Below are positions 16,640 to 24,198 of a stretch of DNA of 32,811 nucleotides, in pieces. Numbering within the stretch: the stretch's first letter is position 1; each line of letters opens with the position of its first letter. Both the position numbers and the translations under genes were made by a program. The notes beneath the pieces are model-generated. The model saw nothing but the letters and a program-made list of their open reading frames with translations. It made no database searches and was not told the DNA's origin. This stretch comes from DSUN01 sp035527715 (GTDB lineage Bacteria; Planctomycetota; PUPC01; DSUN01), in the NCBI GenBank assembly GCA_035527715.1, contig DATKZY010000092.1, positions 1 to 32,811 of the forward strand. The letters are read 5' to 3'.

Positions 16640-16667
16640 TTGCATTCCCACGGTTCCAGAGTACACT
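16640..16667 (+). promoter_or_regulatory. Sigma-70-like promoter for the sulfatase gene
   Basis: TTGCAT (16640-16645), 16-nt spacer, TACACT (16662-16667), 70 nt upstream of the ATG. Confidence 0.45.
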
Positions 16668-16737
16668 AGAGGGTGAACGCCGTGGAACTGGGGAGGCATG
16701 ACCTGGTTCGCAGCGCAACCTTCGGAGGGCAGGCCTG

Positions 16738-18297
16738 ATGTCCAGTAACGTGTCTTGGTGCCACCAGCCACTCACCCGCCGAGCCGCTCTTCAAGCGGGA
16801 CTAGGGGGCCTCGCCATGACGGCCATTGCAGCCGAAGGCACGAAGCCTGCCCGGAAGCGCCCCAACATCCTGTTCCTGATGACCGATCAGCAGCGGGGGG
16901 ATTGCATTGGCGCGGACGGCAATCGGGCGATCCGCACGCCGCACCTCGACCGCATCGCGAACGAGGGGGTGCTGTTCCGCTGCGCCTACACGTCGGTGCC
17001 CTCGTGCACGCCCGCTCGCGCCGGCCTCCTCACGGGGCTTTCGCCCTGGCGCCACGGGATGCTCGGTTACGGGCGCGTGGCCGACGCCTATCCCAACGAG
17101 AAGCCGAAGATGCTCCGCGAGGCCGGCTACCACACCCTCGGCATCGGCAAGATGCACTGGTCCCCCCAGCGCCACCTCCACGGGTTCCACAAGACGATTC
17201 TCGACGAATCGGGGCGCTCCGAAACGCCCGGCTTCGTGAGCGAGTACCGCGCGTGGTTCCGCCAGCAGGCCCCCGGCCTCAACCCCGACGCGACGGGCAT
17301 CGGCTGGAACGACTATGCCGCCAAGCCCTACGCGCTCGACGAGCGCCTGCACCCCACGCGCTGGATGGGCGACACGGCCGTCGAGTTCCTCCAATCCTAT
17401 CAGGGCGACGAGCCGTTCTTCCTCAAGGTCTCCTTCACCCGGCCCCACAGCCCCTACGACCCGCCCGAGCGGTTCTTCAAGCTCTACGAGCACGCCGACC
17501 TGCCGAAGGCCGTCGTGGGCAAGTGGGCGGAACGCCACGCTCAGCGCGGCCAGAAGCTCCCGTCGAGCACGTGGCGCGGCGATCTGGGCGAGGAACAGGT
17601 CCGCCGCTCCCGTCAGGGCTACTACGGCTCGGTGAGCTTCATTGACGAGCAGATCGGCCGCATCCTCGAGGCCATCGAGAAGCGCGGCTGGCTCGAGGAC
17701 ACGCTCATCCTCGTCACGGCCGACCACGGCGACATGACGGGCGATCACTACCTCTGGCGCAAGACCTATGCCTACGAGGCATCGGCCCGCATCCCGATGC
17801 TCATCCGCTGGGGCAGCACCTTCCTCGACGCCAGGCGGGGCCGGGTGCTCCGCCAGCCAGTCGAGCTGCGCGACATCCTGCCCACGTTCCTCGATGCCGC
17901 CGGCGTCGAGGTGGACACCAAGCGCTTCGACGGCCGCTCGATGCTCGACCTCGTGCGCGGCAAGGCCGAGGGCTGGCGCGAGTGGATTGACCTCGAGCAC
18001 GACGTGTGCTACGCCCAGGAGAACCACTGGAACGCGCTGACCGACGGCCGCTGGAAGTACATCTACCACGCCATGCACGGCGAGCAGCAGCTCTTCGACC
18101 TCCAGGCCGACCCGGGCGAGTTGAACGACCTCGCCTCCGACCCCGCGCACCAGGCCGCGCTGCGCCTCTGGCGCGGCCGCCTCGTCGAGCACTTTGCCGA
18201 GCGTGGTGCCCCCTTCCTTGCCAACGGCGACCTGGCCCCGCGCCCTCAGCGCTTCCTCTACGGCGCGAACTACCCGCGGAAGGGCAAGCAGGGCTGA
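16738..18297 (+). CDS. Tat-exported formylglycine-dependent sulfatase
   Basis: A 519-residue type I sulfatase that hydrolyses sulfate esters, most likely on a polysaccharide. The N-terminus has a Tat-type signal (LTRRAALQAGLGGLAMTA). The first metal motif reads NILFLMTDQQRGD, with Gln in place of the more usual second Asp. The activation motif is SCTPARAGLLTG, where Cys90 should be converted to formylglycine by a maturase not present in this window. Other hallmarks are GYHTLGIGKMHW, FLKVSFTRPHSPYDPP, VTADHGDMTGDH and the C-terminal WKYIYH. GGAGGG lies 8 nt before the ATG. It lies divergent to the toxin-antitoxin-like pair and upstream of the GH5-like gene, which has its own promoter. Family assignment is very secure; the subfamily and substrate are not. 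Confidence 0.95.
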   Translation: MSSNVSWCHQPLTRRAALQAGLGGLAMTAIAAEGTKPARKRPNILFLMTDQQRGDCIGADGNRAIRTPHLDRIANEGVLFRCAYTSVPSCTPARAGLLTGLSPWRHGMLGYGRVADAYPNEKPKMLREAGYHTLGIGKMHWSPQRHLHGFHKTILDESGRSETPGFVSEYRAWFRQQAPGLNPDATGIGWNDYAAKPYALDERLHPTRWMGDTAVEFLQSYQGDEPFFLKVSFTRPHSPYDPPERFFKLYEHADLPKAVVGKWAERHAQRGQKLPSSTWRGDLGEEQVRRSRQGYYGSVSFIDEQIGRILEAIEKRGWLEDTLILVTADHGDMTGDHYLWRKTYAYEASARIPMLIRWGSTFLDARRGRVLRQPVELRDILPTFLDAAGVEVDTKRFDGRSMLDLVRGKAEGWREWIDLEHDVCYAQENHWNALTDGRWKYIYHAMHGEQQLFDLQADPGELNDLASDPAHQAALRLWRGRLVEHFAERGAPFLANGDLAPRPQRFLYGANYPRKGKQG

Positions 18298-18334
18298 GTC
18301 CCTGCTCGGCAGGTGCCGCCTGTCGCCGCGGTGA

Positions 18335-18363
18335 TTGAAAACGCGGGCGCTTGTGACTAGAAT
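18335..18363 (+). promoter_or_regulatory. Sigma-70-like promoter for the GH5-like/TgpA operon
   Basis: TTGAAA (18335-18340), 17-nt spacer, TAGAAT (18358-18363, 5 of 6 consensus), 69 nt upstream of the ATG at 18433. Confidence 0.65.
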
Positions 18364-18432
18364 AGGGGTGATCGAGCGCCCGGGCTTCCCCCTTGCCCCG
18401 TGTCACGCCTGGCGTGTTTGGAGGCGATGCGC

Positions 18433-21060
18433 ATGCGCAATCAGGTTTCAGCTATCTGGCTCCCCATCGCGATCCTGGTGGCCCTGCTGGCCTATTGGGC
18501 CGGGCGCGCGGGCGCGCCCGACCGCGCGGGCGACGAAGCCAAGGCCAGGCCCGCGCCAACGCCGACGGAATCCGTCGGCACCAAGGCCACCACCGCCCAG
18601 CCTCCGACACGCCCCGATACCGCCACGGCGGTCCTGGCCCCGCCAGCGCCCAGCCCCGACACGAGCACGCCAGCGGCCGGCGCAGGGATCTCGGGACTCG
18701 ACACACAGCCCCCCGAGGAGGAGCCCTGGAGGCAACCCGAGACGGAGGCGTCGGTGCCGCCCCTGTCCGAGCCCTACCGACAGCCCGAAACGCCGGCCTG
18801 GGACACGGGGCGGACGCCCGACCTGGGAACCAACGGCACGAGGCCCTCGTGGGGCGACACGACGACCCCCGCGGTCGCCAGACCCGCCGAGGAGCTGGCC
18901 ACGGCCTTCGACGTGCTCGACGGCTTCGAGGACGGCAACGCCTGGGCCGTGGAGAGCGCGGCGGACCACGCGGCCCTCGCCCTTGCCGAGGAACAGGTCT
19001 CGGAGGGACAGAAGGCCCTCAAGGCCACCTGGAAGGCGTTCGGCAAAGGGAACTTCGAGCTGCGGCGCGAGATGAAGCTCGACCTTACGAACGCCACACG
19101 CGCCCGCGTGGACGTCTATAACGACGGCGGGCCGCTCGACCTCGTGCTCGGCCTCCGGGCCGGCTACGATGCCTCGCTCTTCACCACGCCGCCCCAGCCG
19201 CTGGAGAAGGGGTGGAACAAGGACATCACGTTCCGCCTCGGCGACCTCTCGGTGGCCGAGAAGGGGTCGTGGGGCAGCTCCTGGTCCTGGAATCGCGACA
19301 GCGTGAACCGCGTCAGCCTCATCTTCCGCGAGCGCGACGAGAAGGAGGGCGCGGTGCACGTGGACAACTTGCGCTTCGACCACCCCGCCGCGAAGCTGGG
19401 CGCCAGGGTCAAGCCGGCCATCAAGAGCATCCGCGCCTCGGCCGGCACCCTCGAGCGCTTCGAGACCCTCGAGCTGGCCGTCGCCTTCGACGCCGCCTGC
19501 CAGAACTTCTTCGACCGAGCCGAGGTGGACCTCACCGCCTCGTTCCTCGCCCCCTCGGGCAAGCGCTGCGAGGTCAAGGGCTTCGTCTACGAGGCCGACG
19601 CGCCCCCGGACGGGCAGACCGCCGGCAGGCCCGCCTGGCGCATCCGCTTCACCCCCACCGAGGTCGGCCTCTGGCGCTACGACGTCACCGTCAAGGACGC
19701 CGGCGGCGAGACGACTTCGCAGACCTACGAGTTCCTCTGCCGCCAGGGGGCCAGCCGGGCCGGCTTCATCCGCGTCTCGAAGAGCGACCCGCAGTACTTC
19801 GAGTTCGACAACGCCTCCTTCTACTACCCCATCGGCCAGAACATCTGCTGGGCGGCCAACTACGAGTACTACCTCGACCAGATGAAGGCGTACGGCGGGA
19901 ACCACGTCCGCGTCTGGCTCTGCCCCTGGAACCTCCAGCTCGAGGACCCCAAGGAGCTGGGCAAGTACGACCTCGCGGTCGCCAAGGCCATTGACACGCT
20001 GCTGGAGCAGTGCCGGGCGCGCGGCATCTACGTCCAACTCGTCCTGCGCTACCACGGGATGCAGGACGCGTCGTGGGACAAGAACCCCTACAACACCGTC
20101 AACGGCGGCCCGTGCACGTGGGCGGGCGACTTCTTCACCGACAGCAAGGCCAAGGAGTTCCACAAGCGGTTCCTCGACTACGTGGCGGCCCGCTGGGGGG
20201 CCTCGCCCACGCTGTTCGCCTGGGAGCTGTGGAACGAGGTGGACCTGACCCGCGCCGACCGCGAGAGCGACGTGGTGGCTTGGCACCGCGAGATGGCCGC
20301 GCACCTGAAGAAGGCCGACGCCCACGGCCACCTGGTGACCACCAGCGTGTCGAGCCCGGGGCGCTGCGCGGGGCTGTTCGAGGTGCCCGAGATCGACTTC
20401 ATTCCCATCCACCTGTACACGCGGGACCTGGCCGAGCAGTTCCAGAGCGCCTGGCTGCACTACCGCAAGCTGCGGAAGCCGATGTTCATCAGCGAGTTCT
20501 CCGCGGGCATCAAGCCGGGCGACGACCTGGGCGACGAGCGCGGCATCCACCTCCACGCCGGCCTGTGGCTCGCCTTCGTGGGCCCCTTCGCGGGCAACGC
20601 CATGCCCTGGTGGTGGGACACGTTCGTGGACAAGAATAAGCTCTACAGCCACTGGGCCGTGCTGAGCAAGTTTGCGAACGGCGTGGACCGCCGCGGCCGG
20701 AACTACGAGCTTGTCGTGTCGCAGGTGAAGCTGAGCGATGAGGCGACGGTGAACATCCAGGGCCTGGTGGCGCCCTCGGAGGCCCTCCTGTGGGTCTTCG
20801 ACGAGGCACGCATCGTGCGTCCCGAACACGCCGACCGGCCGCTGCTGTTCGCCGAGCGCCCCGTGCGCCTGCACGGCATGCTGGGCGGCAAGTTCCGCGT
20901 GGAGGTGTGGGACACGCTCGGAGGCACGCTGGTGAGCGAGGCCGCCGCGACGACGGACGACGGGACGCTGAGCCTCGTCCTGCCGAAGTCCAGCCGTCCC
21001 CTGGCGGTGAAAGTCACCCAGGAGACGCCGGGCAAGGCGCTGCCCCGCATCGAGTGGTGA
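18433..21060 (+). CDS. Membrane-anchored GH5-like glycoside hydrolase with DUF5060 and Pro-rich stalk
   Basis: An 875-residue protein. One N-terminal membrane helix (SAIWLPIAILVALLAYWAG) is followed by a Pro/Thr-rich stalk (about 27-140), a CBM11-like jelly roll (VLDGFEDGNAWAVES to VHVDNLRFD), a DUF5060-type Ig-like domain (FYPTEVGL-like RFTPTEVGLWRYDVTV), and a TIM barrel with acid/base Glu602 (WELWNEVD) and nucleophile Glu688 (FISEFSAG), as in clan GH-A. A C-terminal beta-sandwich follows. It is expected to be tethered outside the cytoplasmic membrane and to cut beta-glycosidic links. An ATG at 18427 and a GTG at 18400 also lie in frame, but GGAGG at 18420-18424 sits 8 nt before the ATG at 18433. 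The TgpA gene begins 6 nt after the stop, so they form an operon. Confidence 0.85.
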   Translation: MRNQVSAIWLPIAILVALLAYWAGRAGAPDRAGDEAKARPAPTPTESVGTKATTAQPPTRPDTATAVLAPPAPSPDTSTPAAGAGISGLDTQPPEEEPWRQPETEASVPPLSEPYRQPETPAWDTGRTPDLGTNGTRPSWGDTTTPAVARPAEELATAFDVLDGFEDGNAWAVESAADHAALALAEEQVSEGQKALKATWKAFGKGNFELRREMKLDLTNATRARVDVYNDGGPLDLVLGLRAGYDASLFTTPPQPLEKGWNKDITFRLGDLSVAEKGSWGSSWSWNRDSVNRVSLIFRERDEKEGAVHVDNLRFDHPAAKLGARVKPAIKSIRASAGTLERFETLELAVAFDAACQNFFDRAEVDLTASFLAPSGKRCEVKGFVYEADAPPDGQTAGRPAWRIRFTPTEVGLWRYDVTVKDAGGETTSQTYEFLCRQGASRAGFIRVSKSDPQYFEFDNASFYYPIGQNICWAANYEYYLDQMKAYGGNHVRVWLCPWNLQLEDPKELGKYDLAVAKAIDTLLEQCRARGIYVQLVLRYHGMQDASWDKNPYNTVNGGPCTWAGDFFTDSKAKEFHKRFLDYVAARWGASPTLFAWELWNEVDLTRADRESDVVAWHREMAAHLKKADAHGHLVTTSVSSPGRCAGLFEVPEIDFIPIHLYTRDLAEQFQSAWLHYRKLRKPMFISEFSAGIKPGDDLGDERGIHLHAGLWLAFVGPFAGNAMPWWWDTFVDKNKLYSHWAVLSKFANGVDRRGRNYELVVSQVKLSDEATVNIQGLVAPSEALLWVFDEARIVRPEHADRPLLFAERPVRLHGMLGGKFRVEVWDTLGGTLVSEAAATTDDGTLSLVLPKSSRPLAVKVTQETPGKALPRIEW

Positions 21061-21066
21061 GCCCTC

Positions 21067-23208
21067 ATGACCCCTGTGCGGTCGCTTCGCGTGTCGGTGC
21101 TTGTTGTAGCGGGCACCGGCATTGCTGCGCTGAGCCTGTCGCTCGCCTCGGCAGCGTGGCTGCTGCTGGCGATGGGCCTCTTCGCGGCGTACCTGGTGCT
21201 GGCGGCGCTGCGGCCGGCGTGGCACCTGCGGCGTGGGCTGGCCACGGTGGCGGCCGTGGCGGCCGCCTGGGGCTTCGTCGCCGAGGTCGCGGGCACGGGG
21301 GCCTTCCTCGTGCCCGCCGCGCACTTTCTTCTCATCTCGCAACTCGTGTTCCTCAGCCAGGAACGCACCAATCGCAACTACGGCCTGATCTGCGTCGTGA
21401 GCCTCGTGCACATCATGCTCGCCGGTGTGCTGAGCGTGGACTTGTTTTTCGGGCTGTGCTTCCTGGTGTACTTGCCCGCCGGGGTCGCGGCGCTGGTGCT
21501 GCTGAACCTGAGCGCCGAGCTCGAGCGCCACGGCTCGCCGGCCGGGGCGGCGCCCCGTGTCCGCCCGCGCCTGCTGGGGGCCATCGCCCTCGTCGCGGCC
21601 GTCGAGTTCGTGCTCACGGTTGCCGTGTTCCTGTACTTCCCCCGCTTCGGGATCCAGCTCTTCCAGTTCCGCCCCGTGCAGAGGGGGCCGACGCTCACAG
21701 GGTTCAGCGACCGCATTCAGTTCGGCGACCTGGGCCGAATCCTGTCGAATGCCCAGGCCGTCATGGCCGTCCGCCTCCTGCACGACGGCCAGCCCATCCA
21801 GGCCGCCACGTTCCCCCTTCGATGGCGGGCGACCGCGCACGACACCTACGAGAACGCCGCCTGGTCCACCAAGGACTACATCAAGGAGTCCGATTCGCGG
21901 CCGTTCGACCGCGAGGGCGAGTGCCGCCTCCCTCCCCGCTACTACCGGTTCCCAGGCATCGAGGTGACGCAGGAGGTGACCCTCGAGCCCATCAGCACGC
22001 GGATGCTGTTCTACCTCCCGCAACTGCTGATGCTGAAGACGGCCACGCCGAACCTCGACTCGGTCTTCTGGCACGCGGAGAGCCGCACCGCGAGCTCGCC
22101 GCGGGGCAGTTCGGTGAGCCTGCGGTACATTGCGGCCTCGCGCGTGCCGTCGTGGAGCGCCGAGCAGCTTCGCCAGCCCAGGAGCAGGCTGCCCGGGTAC
22201 CCCGAGGTCTCGCGCGCGCTCCAGTTGCCGCGCTCGATCACCCCGCGGATGCGCGCCCTGGCCGAGCAGATCGTGGCCGGCATCCCGCCCGACGCCTTCT
22301 ACGACCGGGCGCGGGCCGTGGAGGCCCACCTGAAAGGCCGCTACGAGTACTCCCTGAACCCCTCGCCCCCGCGGGCCGGCGTGGACCCCGTGGAGGACTT
22401 CCTCTTCGAGCACCGCAGCGGCCACTGCGAGTACTTCGCGTCGGCCATGGCCATCCTGCTCCGCACCCTGGGCATCCCCGCCCGCGTGGCCACGGGCTTC
22501 TGCGGCGGCGAGTGGAACGACTTCGGGCAGTTCTACACCGTGCGCCAGCGCAACGCCCACGCCTGGGTCGAGGCCTACATCCCCGCCGTGCGCGACTGGG
22601 AGACATTCGACCCCACCCCGCTCGGCGAGGCATTGCTGCCTGCGCCCACGGGTTGGCTCGCGGACCTCGACAGCCGCCTTGCCCACCTGCGCCTGCTGTG
22701 GAACTCCTATGTCGTGAACTACTCGACCCAGGAGCAGCACGACCTCCGCGACGCCGCGCTCCGCCTGCTGTCGCGGCTCTCGAACGCCATTCCGTCGTGG
22801 GGCAGCGGCCTGTTCGCCCTCGAGGGCGGAAGGGCAGGGGGGGCGCTGGGAGTCGTGGGCATCGGCCTGCTGCTCCTCCTCGGGGCAGGGGCGGCGCTCC
22901 TCGCTCGCCGCCTGGTGCGGGTCAGGAGGCGTCGGCGCGCGGGAGCCGGCGTGGCCGGACGGCCCACCGTGGGCTTCTACCGCAGGATGGAGGCGATCCT
23001 GCGGCGCCGCGGCTTCCGCCGAGGGGCCGCGGTCACCCCCAAGGAGTTCGCGGCCGCCGTGATCGCCGAGGGCGGAGCGACCTTTGCCCCCGCCGCAATC
23101 GTGGCCGAAGCCTTCGGCCGCGTCCGCTACGGCGCCCGCACCCTCACCCCCGCCGAGCAATCCGGCGTTGCCGCCGCCCTCACCCGCCTTGCCGACGCTC
23201 CACTATGA
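21067..23208 (+). CDS. TgpA-type membrane transglutaminase-like protein
   Basis: A 713-residue protein with the TgpA layout. Hydrophobic helices fill roughly residues 1-195 (DUF3488-type). A large extracytoplasmic domain follows with the transglutaminase-like triad Cys454 (RSGHCEYFAS), His498 (NAHAWVEAY) and Asp515 (ETFDPTP). One more helix (about 595-618) precedes a basic cytoplasmic tail. TgpA proteins are inner-membrane enzymes, usually encoded with MoxR ATPase and DUF58 genes. Here those partners are absent and the neighbour is a tethered GH5-like hydrolase. The RBS is weak (GGTGAG across the preceding stop), suggesting translational coupling. The stop overlaps the start of a small interrupted ORF by ATGA. 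Confidence 0.92.
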   Translation: MTPVRSLRVSVLVVAGTGIAALSLSLASAAWLLLAMGLFAAYLVLAALRPAWHLRRGLATVAAVAAAWGFVAEVAGTGAFLVPAAHFLLISQLVFLSQERTNRNYGLICVVSLVHIMLAGVLSVDLFFGLCFLVYLPAGVAALVLLNLSAELERHGSPAGAAPRVRPRLLGAIALVAAVEFVLTVAVFLYFPRFGIQLFQFRPVQRGPTLTGFSDRIQFGDLGRILSNAQAVMAVRLLHDGQPIQAATFPLRWRATAHDTYENAAWSTKDYIKESDSRPFDREGECRLPPRYYRFPGIEVTQEVTLEPISTRMLFYLPQLLMLKTATPNLDSVFWHAESRTASSPRGSSVSLRYIAASRVPSWSAEQLRQPRSRLPGYPEVSRALQLPRSITPRMRALAEQIVAGIPPDAFYDRARAVEAHLKGRYEYSLNPSPPRAGVDPVEDFLFEHRSGHCEYFASAMAILLRTLGIPARVATGFCGGEWNDFGQFYTVRQRNAHAWVEAYIPAVRDWETFDPTPLGEALLPAPTGWLADLDSRLAHLRLLWNSYVVNYSTQEQHDLRDAALRLLSRLSNAIPSWGSGLFALEGGRAGGALGVVGIGLLLLLGAGAALLARRLVRVRRRRRAGAGVAGRPTVGFYRRMEAILRRRGFRRGAAVTPKEFAAAVIAEGGATFAPAAIVAEAFGRVRYGARTLTPAEQSGVAAALTRLADAPL

Positions 23209-23243
23209 TCCGCAGGGACGAGCTTGAGGCCCTCGCGCGTCAG
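23205..23243 (+). pseudogene. Start of a small ORF/element-B left arm interrupted by the MITE
   Basis: An ATG at 23205 overlaps the TgpA stop as ATGA and opens MIRRDELEALARQ. The MITE enters at 23244. Joining across it (and removing one target copy) gives a 25-codon ORF ending FPLCAGVG and TGA. The joined sequence aligns without gaps to element-B copy 2 from 26665 on, at about 70% identity, including FEIIAREL...FPPAAGVG-stop. It may be a tiny gene or just the arm of a repeat; no function is known. Confidence 0.5.
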
Positions 23244-23544
23244 GGGTGCGTGAAATCTCCTACGGTCAAGGGATGGAACACGAACGCCCGCAGGGCGTGG
23301 CGCAGTAAAGCCCACGGTGGAGCGAGGCGGAACCGTGGGTTTGTGTGGCGGAGAAACGCCCAACCCCCGAAGGGGGTGGCGGAACTTCGGGGTGGCTTGG
23401 ATGCTCCGCCGCCCCGCTTCGGGGGCTGAATCCCGGGTGCGCCTGTACCCACGGCTCCCAAAGCGTCGCCGTGGGCTTTATTCCGTCGACTCCTTCGGAG
23501 GCTGAAGACGCAGACCTCTTGACCGTAGGAGATTACACGCACCC
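23244..23544. mobile_element. MITE-like element (family A), complete, 301 bp, 27-bp TIRs, 9-bp target duplication
   Basis: The ends 23244-23270 and 23518-23544 are inverted repeats, 26 of 27 bases identical (outer sequence GGGTGCGTG, inner CTCCTACGGTCAAG). The same 9 bp, GCGCGTCAG, flanks both sides (23235-23243 and 23545-23553), the mark of transposition. There is no transposase gene. The inside is packed with hairpins: ACGCCC-GCA-GGGCGT (23284), CCCACGG/CCGTGGG (23311-23339), CCCCC-GAA-GGGGG (23364) and CCCACGGC/GCCGTGGG (23448-23475). A second copy starts at 32686. It must be mobilised in trans. Confidence 0.9.
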
Positions 23545-23553
23545 GCGCGTCAG

Positions 23554-23716
23554 CCGCCTCTTGACTTCCCGCTGTGCGCAGGTGTAGGATGAGGCCATGG
23601 ACAGCCCTTCGTCAGCCCGGCCTGTCGGCGGGTTGAACCGCGCGTCCGTCGTGACCGCTCTCCCACCCCTCTGATTTGTGTAAGGACGCAATAATTGATA
23701 TTTGAAGATGTGACAC
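23554..23716. mobile_element. Element family B, copy 1 (right part)
   Basis: The right end, ATAATTGATATTTGAAGATG plus TGACAC (23691-23716), matches the right end of copy 2 exactly. CTTCCCG...GCAGGTGTAGGATGAGGC (from about 23567) is also shared. The left arm is 23205-23243, split off by the family A insertion; its own outer inverted repeat is not visible. The right end cuts into the minus-strand gene at 23717. Confidence 0.75.
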
Positions 23717-23916
23717 CCCTTCCCGATCCGCGGCTGGAACCAGTCGCTCTTGCGATCGTAGCCTTCGGTGATGACTTCGAGCTGGACGCGGAAATCCAGC
23801 CCTTCTTTGCCCTCGCCGCCGCAAGCCGCGGACCATGCGGTTGAGGCCAGCAGGCCGTGAGCGGTCCTCACGAGCGTCTGGCGGCGGGTGACGCGGCGGT
23901 TCGGCTTGTCGCCCAT
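23717..23916 (-). pseudogene. Truncated Tat-exported protein gene (sialidase/BNR-like start?)
   Basis: Only the first 66 or so codons remain before element B begins at 23716. The product opens MGDKPNRRVTRRQTLVRTAH, with a twin-arginine motif and a short hydrophobic stretch (GLLASTAWSAACGG). It continues VQLEVITEGYDRKSDWFQPRIGKG, which recalls the beginning of BNR/sialidase-like exported proteins; this is a weak resemblance from memory. The RBS GGAAGGGGGAG precedes the ATG. A TATAAT box on the same strand (24081-24076, with TTGCGT 16 nt upstream) could be its promoter. Confidence 0.6.
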
Positions 23917-24134
23917 GGGGCTCCCCCTTCCGAAACGAGTCTTATTCCGACTTCGGCCTCAGCACGCGCGTGCCGCTGAAGGCGGAACGCGAGTTGGACG
24001 TCTCTGGGCGTTTTCGCTCAGCCGTCAACCGCGGAGCCGTTCGCCATGGCGCCTCTCCAAGTGGCACGCCGCTGCATTATAACCGCCTCTCCTGGGAACG
24101 CAAGGGAAGCGATTGGGCTCAGCGATTGGCTAGG

Positions 24135-24163
24135 TTGCACCTCTGTGGGAGCTGTGGTATTGT
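24135..24163 (+). promoter_or_regulatory. Sigma-70-like promoter for the second six-hairpin gene
   Basis: TTGCAC (24135-24140), 17-nt spacer, TATTGT (24158-24163), 35 nt before the GTG at 24199. Confidence 0.5.
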
Positions 24164-24198
24164 CCATGCCCAAGTGGAACTGCGAACAGGAGGAAACC

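Noticed and set aside
18448..23160. Very long minus-strand open frame of 1570 codons
   Set aside because: It lies antisense to the GH5-like and TgpA genes, which have clear catalytic motifs. Its translation is Arg/Ala/Gly/His-rich without domains. A high-GC artefact, like those at 163-2235 (+), 13171-15336 (-) and 29370-31715 (+).
23240..23542. 100-codon minus-strand ORF inside the MITE
   Set aside because: It spans the inverted repeats end to end and consists of translated hairpins. No RBS or domain.
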